This document shows, one piece after another, positions 34,850 through 44,419 of a stretch of 64,000 nucleotides of DNA. Each line of letters opens with the position of its first letter. Position 1 is the first letter of the stretch. This stretch comes from Acidobacteriota bacterium. Lineage in GTDB: Bacteria; Acidobacteriota; Vicinamibacteria; Vicinamibacterales; UBA2999. The position numbers and the translations under genes are program-made. The notes under the pieces are model-generated. The model had not been told where the DNA came from. It searched no databases and saw only the letters and a program-made list of their open reading frames with translations. The DNA lies in the NCBI GenBank assembly GCA_020851565.1, contig JADZCN010000124.1, positions 18,449 to 82,448 of the forward strand, in the 5' to 3' direction.

Positions 34850-34972
34850 AGGGGGCTTGGGGCTTGGGGCTTGGGTCTTGAGTCCTGAGGTCCTGGGGTC
34901 TTGGGGTCCTGAGGTCTTGGGCTGCACCCTGCACCCCTGCACCGGGCACCCTTGCCCCCTGCACCCGTCCCG
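34850..34972. repeat. Composite tandem repeat between lepA and lepB
   Basis: On the lepB sense strand the array reads GTGCAGG-type heptamers (GGGTGCAGGGTGC...) for about 50 bases, then CCAAGACC/CCAGGACC octamers, ending CAAGCCCC and CAAGCCCCC directly at the ATG. It fills the whole gap. The octamer is related to those at 8508-8602, 22622-22712 and 45658-45769. Confidence 0.9.
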
Positions 34973-36775
<1,803 letters not shown>

Positions 36776-36918
36776 GGTCGTCCCGGGGATAATCTCCCCA
36801 TTATGACCCAGCCCCGCCAGCGCGGCTCCAGGCCCGCCCGAGCGTCGCACGGGGCTGGCCTCCCGGCGTTCTCACACACGCTCGTCGGGAACCTCGGCCT
36901 GGCCCTCGCCCAAGGCCG

Positions 36919-37105
36919 TGGGTCAACCCGGCTCGCCGGCCGCACGCCCGGCTCCAAGCCCGGAGAAACCCCGCTGCGGCGCGTTGACTCTGCAAGGCGT
37001 GGGGGGCCCCCAACCCCACGCGCGACCCTCGCCTCCGCGTGGTTTTTCGGCATCGCTGGCGCGGGCATTCCGCAGGGCGTGCAGCCGGCCAGCCCGGTTG
37101 ACCCA
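36919..37105. repeat. Large imperfect inverted repeat (cruciform-like)
   Basis: 31-base outer arms at 36919-36949 and 37075-37105 match as reverse complements at 28 of 31 bases (arm begins TGGGTCAACC). An inner stem GCGTGGGG / CCCCACGC lies around 37000. The two arms flank about 125 bases with weaker pairing. It sits directly upstream of the cyclophilin remnant. Confidence 0.8.
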
Positions 37106-37108
37106 CTC

Positions 37109-37316
37109 GCGCCAACTCGCCGTCGCCCTTGTCGCAATCCTGGCCCTGCCGGTCGCGGCGAGGGCGCAGACGCCGGTCACGGTGGTCATCGAGACGTCGG
37201 CCGGAGTGATCGAGGTGGCGCTCGAGCCGGCGCGCGCGGCGGACGGCCAGGGCTTCGCGGCGTTAGGCCGCGTGGTGTCGGGGATGGAGGTGGTGCGCGC
37301 ATTGGGGCGGAAGTGA
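37109..37316 (+). pseudogene. Remnant of a secreted peptidyl-prolyl isomerase (cyclophilin)
   Basis: After the inverted repeat an in-frame signal-peptide-like stretch (LAVALVAILALPVAARAQ) leads into PVTVVIETSAGVIEVALEPARA, the start of a cyclophilin, then jumps straight to DGQGFAALGRVVSGMEVVRAL, near its C-terminus. Roughly 110 residues of the catalytic barrel are missing, so it is very unlikely to be active. The deletion is in frame. It has no credible start codon of its own. Confidence 0.6.
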
Positions 37317-37324
37317 GGCGTGTG

Positions 37325-37858
37325 ATGCGAACAGGCCGTATCGCGGCTTGCGTCGCGTTGTGTACGGCCCTCCTGCCTGCGTCCGTCAGGCTCTCCGCTC
37401 AGGCGCCAGGGACAACCGGCTTCCTGTCGGGTCGTCTCGGAGTGAACGCGCAGGTTGTTCCGGACGGGGTCAGCGACATGTCACTCGGTGCGGGCGGCGC
37501 AGTTGGCGTGTTCGTGACCCGAAGATGGGCATTGGAGTTCGAAGCCTGGATTCCGGGAGAAGTCGAGAGCGCTGGAGCCCGCAACAGGGTCATGCTCTTC
37601 AGTGGTAGCGCCCTCCGGTTCTTGGACGCTGCGGACCGAGGGCTCTACCTCCTTGCAGGGCTTGGCGTTGCGCGTGTTGAGTGGGGCTCCTCGTCAAGAC
37701 TGTCGTCACAACTGAACGGGGCCGTCCAGGCGGGAGCCGGCGTTTCCCTGCGCCTGGGAGGACGGCTGTCAGTGGCCCCAGAGGTCCGAGCCGCCCTTGT
37801 GGATGGTGGGGCGTTCATCGTCCGCCCGAGTATTGCCCTTCACTACAGCTTCCCTTAA
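37325..37858 (+). CDS. Small outer-membrane beta-barrel protein
   Basis: An ATG at 37325 gives 177 residues; a signal peptide (IAACVALCTALLPASVRLSA) precedes alternating amphipathic strands (LSGRLGVNAQVVPDG; GGAVGVFVTRRWALEFEAWIPG; GLYLLAGLGVARVEWGSS) and an aromatic C-terminal strand (PSIALHYSFP), as in eight-stranded OmpX/OmpW-like barrels. It starts 8 bases after the cyclophilin-remnant stop. Function unknown; may be an adhesin or porin-like protein. Confidence 0.72.
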   Translation: MRTGRIAACVALCTALLPASVRLSAQAPGTTGFLSGRLGVNAQVVPDGVSDMSLGAGGAVGVFVTRRWALEFEAWIPGEVESAGARNRVMLFSGSALRFLDAADRGLYLLAGLGVARVEWGSSSRLSSQLNGAVQAGAGVSLRLGGRLSVAPEVRAALVDGGAFIVRPSIALHYSFP

Positions 37859-37879
37859 CGGAACAGTGGCCTGGCGCGT

Positions 37880-38117
37880 AAACTCCGGCTCCTGCAGCCG
37901 TGGCAGAATCCCCGATACCTGCACAGCTGAAGGAGGGGCCATCAGCGGCGTCGGCGACGAGGCGTACTTCTACAACAACGCCAATCGATACGCCGAGCTC
38001 TACGTGAAGTCCGGCAGGCACCTGGTGACGCTGCAGACAAGCCTGAACGACAACATGGCATCGGTGAAGCCGGGCGTCGTGAACCTGGCGAAGTCGCTGG
38101 TCGCGAAGGTGCGCTGA
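37880..38117 (+). pseudogene. C-terminal fragment of an unknown protein
   Basis: An open frame ending at 38117 encodes AISGVGDEAYFYNNANRYAE and YVKSGRHLVTLQTSL, a pattern (GVGDEAY...LYVRKG...) typical of the C-terminal half of small acidobacterial exported proteins. No start codon or N-terminal half is present; the frame runs into the preceding barrel gene out of register. It lies in the same decayed stretch as the cyclophilin remnant. Confidence 0.4.
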
Positions 38118-38163
38118 CGGTCAGCTCTCGCCCGCCGGCCGGGATGTGGGTCACAATGACCGC

Positions 38164-39999
38164 ATGCTGATGAATCGCCGGGAGGCTGTCGCCGCCCTTG
38201 CCGCCTCTGCCGCCCTGCCGCTGGTCGCCGGTTGCGGCTCCGAGACCCCGTCCATGACGTCCTCAGGGAATCCCGACACCGACGCCGTGGCCGTCCTCGA
38301 CGCCGTGGCCGAGAACCTCCTCCGCCTGTTCCCGGAGAGCGCCACCTCCCTCGGCATCGACGTGGGTGCGAGGGCGGCGCTTCGTTCCCAGCTGGCGGAC
38401 CGTTCGCCCCAGGGACGCAAGCGGCTGACGAGCCAGATCCGCGCGGACCTGGAGCAGGTCAGGGCCGTCGACACGTCGAAGCTCACGCACCCTACGCGTA
38501 CGAGCGTGGAGGTCGTGCGGAGCGCCTACCAGACGGCGCTGGAGGGCTTCGCGCTCCCCTACGGCGACATCACCGTCGGCAGCTGGCGCAACACGCCGTA
38601 CGTGGTCATCCAGAACGTCGGCGCCTATCTCGACATCCCGCGCTTCCTGGACGCGGAGCACCCGATTGAGAGCGCGGAGGACGCGGAGGGGTACCTGGCG
38701 CGGCTGCAGTCGTATCCGAAGCAGCTCGACGGCGAGCTCGAACGGCTGAAGGACGCGCGCTCGAAAGGACTCGTGCCGCCGGCGTTCCTGATCGACAAGG
38801 CGCTCGAGCAGCTGCGCCTTTCCGTGAAGAACGCGCGCGCAGGCGGATCGCTCGTCGAGTCGCTCGTGCGGCGCACGAAGGACATGCCGGGCACCTGGGC
38901 CGACCGCGCACGAGCGATTGCCGCGCAGGAGGTGGCGCCGGCGCTGGAACGGCAGGTGGCGGAGCTGCAGGCCCAGCGGGCCGTGGCCACCGACGATGCG
39001 GGGATGTGGGCGAGGCCGCAGGGGGAGGAGTTCTACCGGTGGGCCCTCAAGGCATCGACCACCACCTCGATGTCGCCGGACGAGATCCACGCCGTCGGCC
39101 AGGCCGAGCTCCAGCAGCTTCACGCCGAGATGGACACCATCCTGAAGGGTCTCGGCTACACGAAGGGCACGGTCGGCGAGCGGATGCAGGCGCTGACGAA
39201 GGATCCGCGCTACCGGTTCGCCGAAGGCGACAAGGGCCGCGCCGAGATCGTGGCGTTCATCCAGGATCGGCTCACCTGGATTCGCGCGCAGCTGCCGCGC
39301 GCGTTCAACACGCTCGTGGATCCGAACATGGAGGTGAAGCGCCTGCCGCCCGAAGAGGAGCCCGGCGCGCCCACGGCGTACGGGGGCGCCGGATCCATCG
39401 ACGGCAAGATCCCGGGACGCTACTGGATCAACCTGCGGACAACCGACCTCCACAGCAGGTTCAGCCTCGCCGACCTGACGTTCCACGAGGCGATTCCGGG
39501 CCATATCTGGCAGGGGGAGTACACGCACGAGATGCCGCGTATCCGCCAGCTGCTCGCGTTCAACGCCTATTCGGAGGGCTGGGCGCTCTACGCGCAGCAG
39601 CTCGCCGACGAGCTGGGCGCGTACGAGAACGATCCGGTCGGCCGCGTCGGCTACCTGCAGGCCATCGCGTTCCGCGCCTGCCGCCTCGTGGTCGACACCG
39701 GCATCCACGCCAAGCGATGGACGCGCGAGCAGGGCATCCGCTTCTTCGTGGACGTCAACGGGTCGAACTACGAGGAGGTCGCCAGCGAAGTGGACCGCTA
39801 CTGCTCCTGGCCCGGGCAGGCGTGCGGCTACAAGGTGGGGCACACCGAGATCAACCGACAGCGCGAGCGGGCGAAGACGGCGCTCGGTGCGCGCTTCGAC
39901 GTGAAGGCCTTCAACGACACCGTTGTCCTGGGCGGGAACGTGCCGCTGGACGTGCTGGCGAAGAACGTGGACGAGTACGTGCGCACGGCCGGGGCGTAG
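38164..39999 (+). CDS. DUF885 family putative metallopeptidase, lipoprotein
   Basis: A 611-residue product with a twin-arginine/lipoprotein leader: RREAVAALAASAALPLVAGC, lipobox Cys near residue 24, so it is anchored in the envelope. The DUF885 body carries HEAIPGHIWQ (an HExxxGH-type zinc site) and EGWALYAQQLADELG, the second metal-binding segment. Family members resemble carboxypeptidase-like peptidases but most are uncharacterised. CACAAT ends 6 bases before the ATG, so it may be leaderless. A second ATG two codons later is possible. Confidence 0.87.
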   Translation: MLMNRREAVAALAASAALPLVAGCGSETPSMTSSGNPDTDAVAVLDAVAENLLRLFPESATSLGIDVGARAALRSQLADRSPQGRKRLTSQIRADLEQVRAVDTSKLTHPTRTSVEVVRSAYQTALEGFALPYGDITVGSWRNTPYVVIQNVGAYLDIPRFLDAEHPIESAEDAEGYLARLQSYPKQLDGELERLKDARSKGLVPPAFLIDKALEQLRLSVKNARAGGSLVESLVRRTKDMPGTWADRARAIAAQEVAPALERQVAELQAQRAVATDDAGMWARPQGEEFYRWALKASTTTSMSPDEIHAVGQAELQQLHAEMDTILKGLGYTKGTVGERMQALTKDPRYRFAEGDKGRAEIVAFIQDRLTWIRAQLPRAFNTLVDPNMEVKRLPPEEEPGAPTAYGGAGSIDGKIPGRYWINLRTTDLHSRFSLADLTFHEAIPGHIWQGEYTHEMPRIRQLLAFNAYSEGWALYAQQLADELGAYENDPVGRVGYLQAIAFRACRLVVDTGIHAKRWTREQGIRFFVDVNGSNYEEVASEVDRYCSWPGQACGYKVGHTEINRQRERAKTALGARFDVKAFNDTVVLGGNVPLDVLAKNVDEYVRTAGA

Positions 40000-40003
40000 A
40001 CAC

Positions 40004-41095
40004 GTGCGCGACGACATCCCCACGCCGGCCCTGCTGCTCGACCTCGGTCGCTTCGAGGCCAACGTGACGCGCATGGCCACCCACCTGCGCGACCGGGGCA
40101 AGGCCTTCCGGCCCCACGCGAAGACCCACAAGTGCCCCGAGATCGCCCGGCGTCTGCTTGCCGCCGGCGCCGTGGGCGCGTGCACCGCGCGATTGAGCGA
40201 GGCGGAGGTGTTCGCCGATCACGGCATCCCGGGCCTGCTGGTCACCACCGCCGTCATCGGCGCGCCGAAGATCGCGCGTGCCGTGGAGCTGGCCGCCCGG
40301 GCCCCGGACACCATCTTCGTCGTCGAGACCGAGCAGAACGTGCGCGAGCTGAGCGAGGCGGCCGCCCGCGTTCCCGGCGTCACGCTCAACCTCGCGGTGG
40401 ACCTCTACTTCGGCCGCACGGGCGTCGCGCCGGGCGCGTCCGCCTGCGACCTGGCGCGCTTCATCACCAAACAGCCCCGCGTGCGCTTCGCGGGGCTTCA
40501 GTCCTACGACGGCGCCGCCGCTCACACCGCGCCCTTCGACGCGCGGCGCACGCGCACCAGCGGCAGCATGAAGCAGGCCGTGGAGACTCGCCGCCTCATC
40601 GAGCGCGACGGCATCGAGTGCCCGCTGGTCACGGGCGGCTCCACGGGCACCTACCGTATCGACTCGGAGATCGAGGGCGTGACCGAGATCCAGCCGGGCA
40701 GCTTCGTGTTCATGGACATGGAGTACGCGGCGATTGGCGGCCCGGACGGCACGGAGTACCGCGACTTCGCCCAGGCCCTCACCGTGGTCACCACCGTCGT
40801 CTCGCGCCGGCCCGGCGTGGCCATCGTGGACGGCGGCTACAAGGCCTTCGCGACCGATCGCCCGTTCACGCCCGTGCCGGTGGACCTGCCCGGCGTCACC
40901 TACGCGTGGGCCGGCGACGAGCACGGCCGCCTGGATCTTTCGAAGGCCGAGCGCGACGTGCGGGTCGGCGACCGCATCGAGTTCGTGCCGCCGCACTGCG
41001 ACCCTACCGTCAACCTGTACGATGTGATTCACGCCCTGCGCGGCGACACCGTCGAAGGGGCGTGGGCCGTCGCCGCGCGCGGCAAGAGCCAGTGA
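40004..41095 (+). CDS. DSD1-family PLP enzyme (D-threonine aldolase/D-serine dehydratase-like)
   Basis: A GTG start at 40004, 4 bases after the DUF885 stop, gives 363 residues. It has the alanine-racemase-like N-terminal barrel with PLP lysine in RPHAKTHKC (Lys40), TARLSEAEVFADHGIPGLLV, GGSTGTYRID, and a C-terminal metal site PPHCDPTVNLYD typical of D-threonine aldolase and D-serine dehydratase (HxC binding). It should cleave or dehydrate a beta-hydroxy-D-amino acid. With the DUF885 gene just upstream a link to peptide or D-amino-acid use is possible, but this is inference. Confidence 0.88.
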   Translation: MRDDIPTPALLLDLGRFEANVTRMATHLRDRGKAFRPHAKTHKCPEIARRLLAAGAVGACTARLSEAEVFADHGIPGLLVTTAVIGAPKIARAVELAARAPDTIFVVETEQNVRELSEAAARVPGVTLNLAVDLYFGRTGVAPGASACDLARFITKQPRVRFAGLQSYDGAAAHTAPFDARRTRTSGSMKQAVETRRLIERDGIECPLVTGGSTGTYRIDSEIEGVTEIQPGSFVFMDMEYAAIGGPDGTEYRDFAQALTVVTTVVSRRPGVAIVDGGYKAFATDRPFTPVPVDLPGVTYAWAGDEHGRLDLSKAERDVRVGDRIEFVPPHCDPTVNLYDVIHALRGDTVEGAWAVAARGKSQ

Positions 41096-41097
41096 GC

Positions 41098-41215
41098 GGC
41101 GCCCATTGGCGATTGCTGATTGGTGATTGAGTGATTCATTGGGTGATTGGGGATTGTGCATTGGCGCAATGGGATTGGCGCAATGGGATTGCCGGATTGG
41201 CGCAATGGAGGTGGG
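41098..41215. repeat. Degenerate tandem repeat (GGTGATTG / GGCGCAATGGGATT)
   Basis: The gap before the selenoprotein gene holds GATTG-rich units (GATTGCTGATTGGTGATTG and similar), then GGCGCAATGGGATT repeated about three times. The last copy (GGCGCAATGG) merges with the GGAGGT ribosome site. Confidence 0.88.
41207..41212 (+). promoter_or_regulatory. Ribosome-binding site of the selenoprotein gene
   Basis: GGAGGT lies 7 bases before the ATG at 41220, among the best Shine-Dalgarno matches in the window and deciding this start over the in-frame ATG at 41205. Confidence 0.8.
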
Positions 41216-41219
41216 CGTG

Positions 41220-41450
41220 ATGGCACGCATTGAAATCCGCTACTGCCGCGTCTGAAACTACTACCCTCGCGCCTCCAGGTTGGCGGCGCTCATTGCCAGG
41301 GACACCGGCGTCGAGCCCGACGTCATCGAGGGGGCGCGCGGCGAGTTCTCCATCCGGGTCGGCGGCCAGGTGGTGGCCAGCAAGGACAAACGCGGCTTCC
41401 CGGATGAGGCCGAAGTGCTGGCGCAGGTGAAGCAGGCGCTGGGCGGGTAG
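41220..41450 (+). CDS. SelW/Rdx-family selenoprotein (TGA at 41253 = selenocysteine)
   Basis: Read with TGA 41253-41255 as selenocysteine, the frame gives 76 residues: RIEIRYCRVU then NYYPRASRLAALIARDTG. CxxU occupies residues 9-12, the redox site of the Rdx (SelW/SelT/SelH/SelV) family. The rest fits the thioredoxin-like fold: EGARGEFSIRVGGQVVASKD, then GFPDEAEVLAQVKQALGG, matching the G-x-F-x-V-x-V-x-G-x-x-V-x-S-K strand pair and C-terminal helix of SelW. Stop is TAG at 41448. If TGA were a true stop, only an 11-residue peptide would be made, yet codon-level protein similarity continues past it. A candidate SECIS hairpin follows. Its function is probably thiol redox, unproven. It lies alone between the DSD1 and D-lactate dehydrogenase genes. 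Confidence 0.85.
41269..41289 (+). promoter_or_regulatory. Candidate bacterial SECIS hairpin
   Basis: GCGCC (41269-41273) pairs with GGCGC (41285-41289), followed by a T-C mismatch and a CC/GG pair closing a 5-base loop AGGTT. The loop begins 21 bases after the TGA and has Gs near its apex, as in known bacterial SECIS elements read by SelB. Confidence 0.6.
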
Positions 41451-41488
41451 CAGAAGGCAAGAGGCAGAAGGCGGAACGGGCTTACAAT
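41451..41488 (+). promoter_or_regulatory. Possible -10 (TACAAT) after a short AGAAGGC repeat
   Basis: Three AGAAGGC/AAGAGGC heptamers (41453-41473) follow the selenoprotein stop, then TACAAT at 41483-41488, 32 bases before the dehydrogenase ATG. No -35 is visible, so the promoter call is weak. Confidence 0.35.
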
Positions 41489-41520
41489 CGGCTCGCGCTG
41501 CACCCGCCCCGCCCCCATTC

Positions 41521-44419
41521 CATGTCCACCCGGCCCGACGCCTTGAATCAGGATCTGCACGCCGTCCTCGACGGTGAGGTCCGCTTCGACGCCGCCTCCC
41601 GCGCGCTCTACGCCACCGACGCCAGCGTCTATCAGATCACGCCGCTCGGCGTGGTCATCCCACGCTCAGTGGACGATGTGGTGAGGACGGTGAAGGTCGC
41701 GTCACGCCACGAGGTGCCGCTGACGCCGCGCGGTGGTGGCACCTCCCAGGCCGGGCAGGCCATCGGCGCCGGCGTCGTGATCGACACGTCGAAGTACCTG
41801 AACCGCATCCTGGCCATCGACCCTGATGCGCGCACGGCCCGGGTCCAGCCCGGCGTCGTCCTCGACGAGCTGAACGCCGCCCTCAAGCCCCACAACCTGC
41901 GCTTCGCGCCGGACGTGTCCTCCTCCAGCCGCGCCACCATCGGCGGCATGACGGCCAACAACTCCAGCGGCGCCAGGTCGGTGATCTACGGCAAGACGAT
42001 CGACCACGTGCGCGAGCTGGAGGTCGTGCTCTCCGACGGCGCCGTCGAACGCCTGCGGCCGCTCGCCCCCGAGGAGCTCGAAGCGGCCCGCCAGGGCGAC
42101 GGCGTCGCCTCACGCGCCTACCGCACCGTTCCCACGCTGGCGCAAGCGCATGCCGCGGAGATCGCTCGCCGCTTCCCGAAGGTGCTCCGCCGGGTGGGCG
42201 GTTACAACCTCGACGCGTTCGTGGATCCGGCCCGGCCCGTGGACCTCTCGCGCATCATGGTTGGATCCGAGGGCACGCTGGGCTTTGTCGTGGAAGCCAC
42301 CATCGGCCTCGTCCCGCTGCCTGCCGCCAAGGCCCTGCTGACCGCGGAGTTCGACCATCTGCTGGACGCTCTTGGGGCCACACCCATCGCGCTCCGGCAC
42401 AACCCCGCCGCCGTGGAGGTGATGGACGACTTCATCCTCAGCCACACGCGCGACAACGCCGCCCTCGACGCCATGCGCCGCCGCATCGTCGAACGCGACG
42501 GCTCGACGCTGCTCTGCATCGAGCTCTACGGCGACCACGCCGACGAGCTGCCGCCCCGGCTGGAGGCGCTGGCGCGCGACCTCCAGGCCAGCGGCGCCCC
42601 GTGCCGCACCCGCGCGATCACCGATCCCGCGGCACAGGCACGCGTCTGGAGCCTTCGCGAAGCCGCGCTCGGCCTCTCGATGGCGATGAAGGGCGACGGC
42701 AAGGCCGTCTCCTTCGTCGAGGACACGGCCGTCTCGCCCGAGCGCCTGCGCGAGTACATCGATCGCTTCTCGCGCATCATCGCGCGACACGGCACCACCG
42801 CCGGCATCTACGCTCACGCGTCGGTCGGATGCCTGCACGTGCGTCCAGTCGTGGACCTGAAGACGGCCGAGGGCGTGGCGCGCTTCGAGGCCATCGCTCA
42901 CGAAGTGGCCGACCTCGTGCTCGAGTTCGGCGGGGCGCTGTCGGGCGAGCACGGCGATGGCCTGGTGCGCGGCGCCTTCAACGAGAAGATGTTCGGCTCG
43001 GAGCTCTACCAGGCCTTCCGCGCGGTGAAGCAGACCTTCGATCCCCAGGCGCTCTTCAACCCCGGTCGCATCGTGGACACGCCGCCCATCACGTCGCACC
43101 TGCGCTTCGGCGCCGGCTACGCGACTCCAGACCCGGTCACCGTCTTCGACTACACGGAGTTCGGCGGCTTCGGCCGCGCGGTGGAGATGTGCAGCGGCGT
43201 CGGCGCCTGCCGCAAGACGCTGGCAGGGACGATGTGCCCGTCGTACATGGCGACGAGGGACGAGGCGCACTCCACGCGCGGGAGGGCGAACGTGCTCCGC
43301 CTCGCCATGAGCGGCCGGATGGCCGACGCGGGGCTGGACGATGAGAAAGTGCGCGAGGTGCTGGACCTGTGCCTCGAGTGCCGCGCGTGCAGGAGCGAGT
43401 GCCCCGTCGGCGTGGACGTGGCCCGCTACAAGAGCGAGTTCCTCGCCGGCTACTACGCGCGCCACGGCGTGCCGCTGGAGGCGCGGGTGATCGGGCGCCT
43501 CCACGAGCTGGCGCCCTGGGGCAGCCGCCTCGCGCCCATCGCCAACGCGCTGGCCGGAAGCGCCCTGGGCCGTCGTGTGAACGAGGCGCTGCTGGGCCTC
43601 GACCGGCGGCGCCAGCCGCCGCGCTGGGCCCGGCGGACCCTGCGGGATCGCCTCGGCCGCGCGATCGCACGCACGTGCGCGCCTCGGGCCGTGCTCTTCG
43701 CCGATACCTTCACGTCGTACGTCGAGCCGGACATTGGCGTCGCCGCCTTCGAGCTGCTCGATCGTGCCGGCATCGGCGCTGCCCTGGCGCCGCACGTCTG
43801 CTGCGGGCGGCCGCTCATCTCGAAGGGCCTGCTCGCCGACGCGCGCGAGCTGGCGGCGCGCAACGTGGCCGCGCTCTATCCGCGCGCCGCCCGGGGCGAG
43901 GCCATCGTCTTCGTGGAGCCCTCGTGCCTGTCGGCCATCCGCGAGGACGCGCCGGACCTGCTGAGCGGATCGCTCCGGGAGAAGGCCCGGATTGTCGCGG
44001 GTCGGGCGGTGCTCTTCGAGGAGCACCTCGAGCGGGAGATCGCGGCCGGCCGCGCGCGGCTCGCGCTCGGGCCCGGCCCTTCGTCCGTGCTGCTGCACGT
44101 GCACTGCCACCAGCGGTCGATGGGCCTCGCGGCCCCGGCCGCGGCCCTGCTGTCGCGCATCCCCGGGGCGACGGTCACCGACCTCGACGCCGGATGTTGC
44201 GGCATGGCCGGCTCGTTCGGCTATGCGCGTGAGCACTACGACGTGTCGCAGGCCATCGGCGAGCGCAAGCTCCTCCCCGCCGCTCGTTCCATGGCCCCAG
44301 GCGCCGTTCTGGCCGCCGCGGGCACGTCGTGCCGCCACCAGGTGGCCCACTTCACTGGCGTGGATGCCGTGCATCCCGCCGTCCTGCTTCGATCGCTCCT
44401 GGAGGAACCTCCCGCATGA
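41521..44419 (+). CDS. FAD-linked D-lactate/glycolate dehydrogenase with Fe-S domain (GlcD-GlcF fusion type)
   Basis: A protein of about 965 residues. Residues ~35-215 are the FAD-binding PCMH domain (PLTPRGGGTSQAGQAIGAGVVIDTSKYLNRIL), ~260-520 the FAD oxidase C-terminal domain (HGDGLVRGAFNEKMFG), then two 4Fe-4S clusters (CSGVGACRKTLAGTMCPSY; CLECRACRSECPVGVD) and a CCG-type domain (CCGRPLISKGL, CCGMAGSFGY) that passes electrons onward. It should oxidise D-lactate or another 2-hydroxyacid at the membrane. The following transporter starts inside its stop, implying uptake of the same acid. The ATG of the transporter and the listed start (ATG at 41522 in the sequence text) are consistent with this frame. 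Confidence 0.92.

Noticed and set aside
36919..37105. Insertion sequence ends
   Set aside because: No transposase frame lies between or next to the arms and no target-site duplication was seen, so only an inverted repeat is claimed.
41261..41560. 99-codon minus-strand ORF over the selenoprotein region
   Set aside because: It has no recognisable motif, and the plus strand carries a full SelW fold with ribosome site in the same bases.
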